DNA of 15,854 bases from Legionella genomosp. 1 (GTDB taxonomy: Bacteria > Pseudomonadota > Gammaproteobacteria > Legionellales > Legionellaceae). This document shows, in pieces, positions 15,154-15,854 of this stretch (the stretch's first letter is position 1; each line of letters opens with the position of its first letter). The translations under genes were made by a program, and so were the position numbers. The notes below the pieces were generated by a model. It was given only the letters and a program-made list of their open reading frames with translations, ran no database searches and had not been told where the DNA came from. The stretch is taken from positions 1 to 15,854 of the forward strand of contig CAMBDN010000033.1 in assembly GCA_945865355.1 (NCBI GenBank), written 5' to 3'.

Positions 15154-15854
15154 TTAAGAAGCCGAATTATTTCGCGATCGCCCTTTTGATTTTTTACGCA
15201 GTTTACGGACACGCTGCAGGGCAAATAGCGTTTGAGATGGACCAGAGAGTGCATACACTAAGGATCCAATAAATAATACCACCGATGGATTTGAAGCCAC
15301 TGCCACAAAGAACATAACAATCAACAACACATGGAGAAAAGGTACCTTACCCTTAAAATCAAGCTCCTTGAAACTGTAATACCTGATATTACTAACCATC
15401 AACACAGCAGCAATAATAGCAATTACCGCAGCTATTATTGAAATAAAAAAATGCTCCCAATGGTTCTGATTACACAACCACGAAAACGAAGCTAAAATAG
15501 CTGCCGCCGGAGGGCACGCTAGCCCCTGGAAGTAACGCTTATCAGCTGTTTCAAGTTGAGTATTGAAACGAGCTAATCTTAAAGCTACCGCAGCAGTGTA
15601 TATAAACGCAACCAACCAACCAAATTTGCCCAATGGCTGTAAACTCCAACTATAAAGGAGCAAAGCCGGTGCTACTCCAAACGTAACCATATCTGACAAG
15701 CTATCATACTCTGCACCAAAAGCTGACTGCGTATTGGTCATTCGAGCAATACGCCCATCTAAACCATCAGCAATCATCCCTATGAAAATCGCAATTGCTG
15801 CAACCTCATATTGCATCTTTAACGATGCAACAATTGAGTAAAATGCCGCAAATA
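15154..15854 (-). CDS. pssA: CDP-diacylglycerol-serine O-phosphatidyltransferase (5' partial)
   Basis: Membrane enzyme that makes phosphatidylserine from CDP-diacylglycerol and serine, the precursor of phosphatidylethanolamine. The CDP-alcohol phosphotransferase motif DGx2ARx8Gx3Dx3D is complete (DGRIAR, then G, D and D through FGAEYDSLSD). Several hydrophobic segments follow, and the protein ends in a basic tail (RKLRKKSKGRSRNN). The reading frame stays open upstream of the internal ATG at 15816 to the window edge, coding FAAFYSIVASLK, which matches the region before the motif in this family. The true start therefore lies outside the window and at least 12 codons precede that ATG. The family is the small, integral-membrane type, not the peripheral enterobacterial PssA. 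Confidence 0.93.
   Translation of the reverse strand, partial: FAAFYSIVASLKMQYEVAAIAIFIGMIADGLDGRIARMTNTQSAFGAEYDSLSDMVTFGVAPALLLYSWSLQPLGKFGWLVAFIYTAAVALRLARFNTQLETADKRYFQGLACPPAAAILASFSWLCNQNHWEHFFISIIAAVIAIIAAVLMVSNIRYYSFKELDFKGKVPFLHVLLIVMFFVAVASNPSVVLFIGSLVYALSGPSQTLFALQRVRKLRKKSKGRSRNNSAS

Overview
The window looks like chromosomal DNA of an AT-rich gammaproteobacterium. FadH, SodC, PurA, HflK, HflC, TrmB, L28, L33, RpoN, HPF and PssA are all of the gammaproteobacterial type. The AT-rich base composition and one giant, mainly helical protein of the kind found in intracellular bacteria with a Dot/Icm (type IVB) secretion system suggest the order Legionellales (Legionella or a relative). 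This placement is an inference; no marker in the window settles it.

Layout. Positions 1-192 hold no gene. fadH (2,4-dienoyl-CoA reductase, - strand) and sodC (periplasmic Cu/Zn superoxide dismutase, + strand) diverge from a 106-bp promoter region. sodC and purA converge on a shared 13-bp hairpin terminator. purA, hflC and hflK are all on the - strand. hflK and hflC form a TGATG-coupled pair with a strong promoter in front of hflK and an intrinsic terminator after hflC, so purA is probably a separate unit. The giant gene (6479-11137, 1552 aa) and trmB follow, also on the - strand. The giant gene has its own near-consensus sigma-70 promoter.

A 392-bp divergent spacer separates trmB from the + strand block rpmB-rpmG, then rpoN-hpf-ptsH. 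rpmG (54 codons, GTG start) is short and easily missed. The rpoN cluster carries hpf and an HPr gene but not the ptsN and rapZ genes that accompany it in enterobacteria. At the right edge, pssA (- strand) is cut off at its 5' end and converges with ptsH on a probable terminator.

Most genes are housekeeping: nucleotide synthesis, fatty-acid oxidation, membrane-protease control, translation, nitrogen or stress sigma factor, ribosome hibernation and phospholipid synthesis. The novelty is the giant protein. It has no signal peptide or membrane segment, shows internal repeats (a thrice-seen YHxE motif and a twice-seen E[DE]NxxLxPGxL motif), ends in a proline-rich tail, and sits directly upstream of hflK, where hfq-hflX are found in many gammaproteobacteria. 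It is best regarded as a candidate translocated effector of unknown activity.
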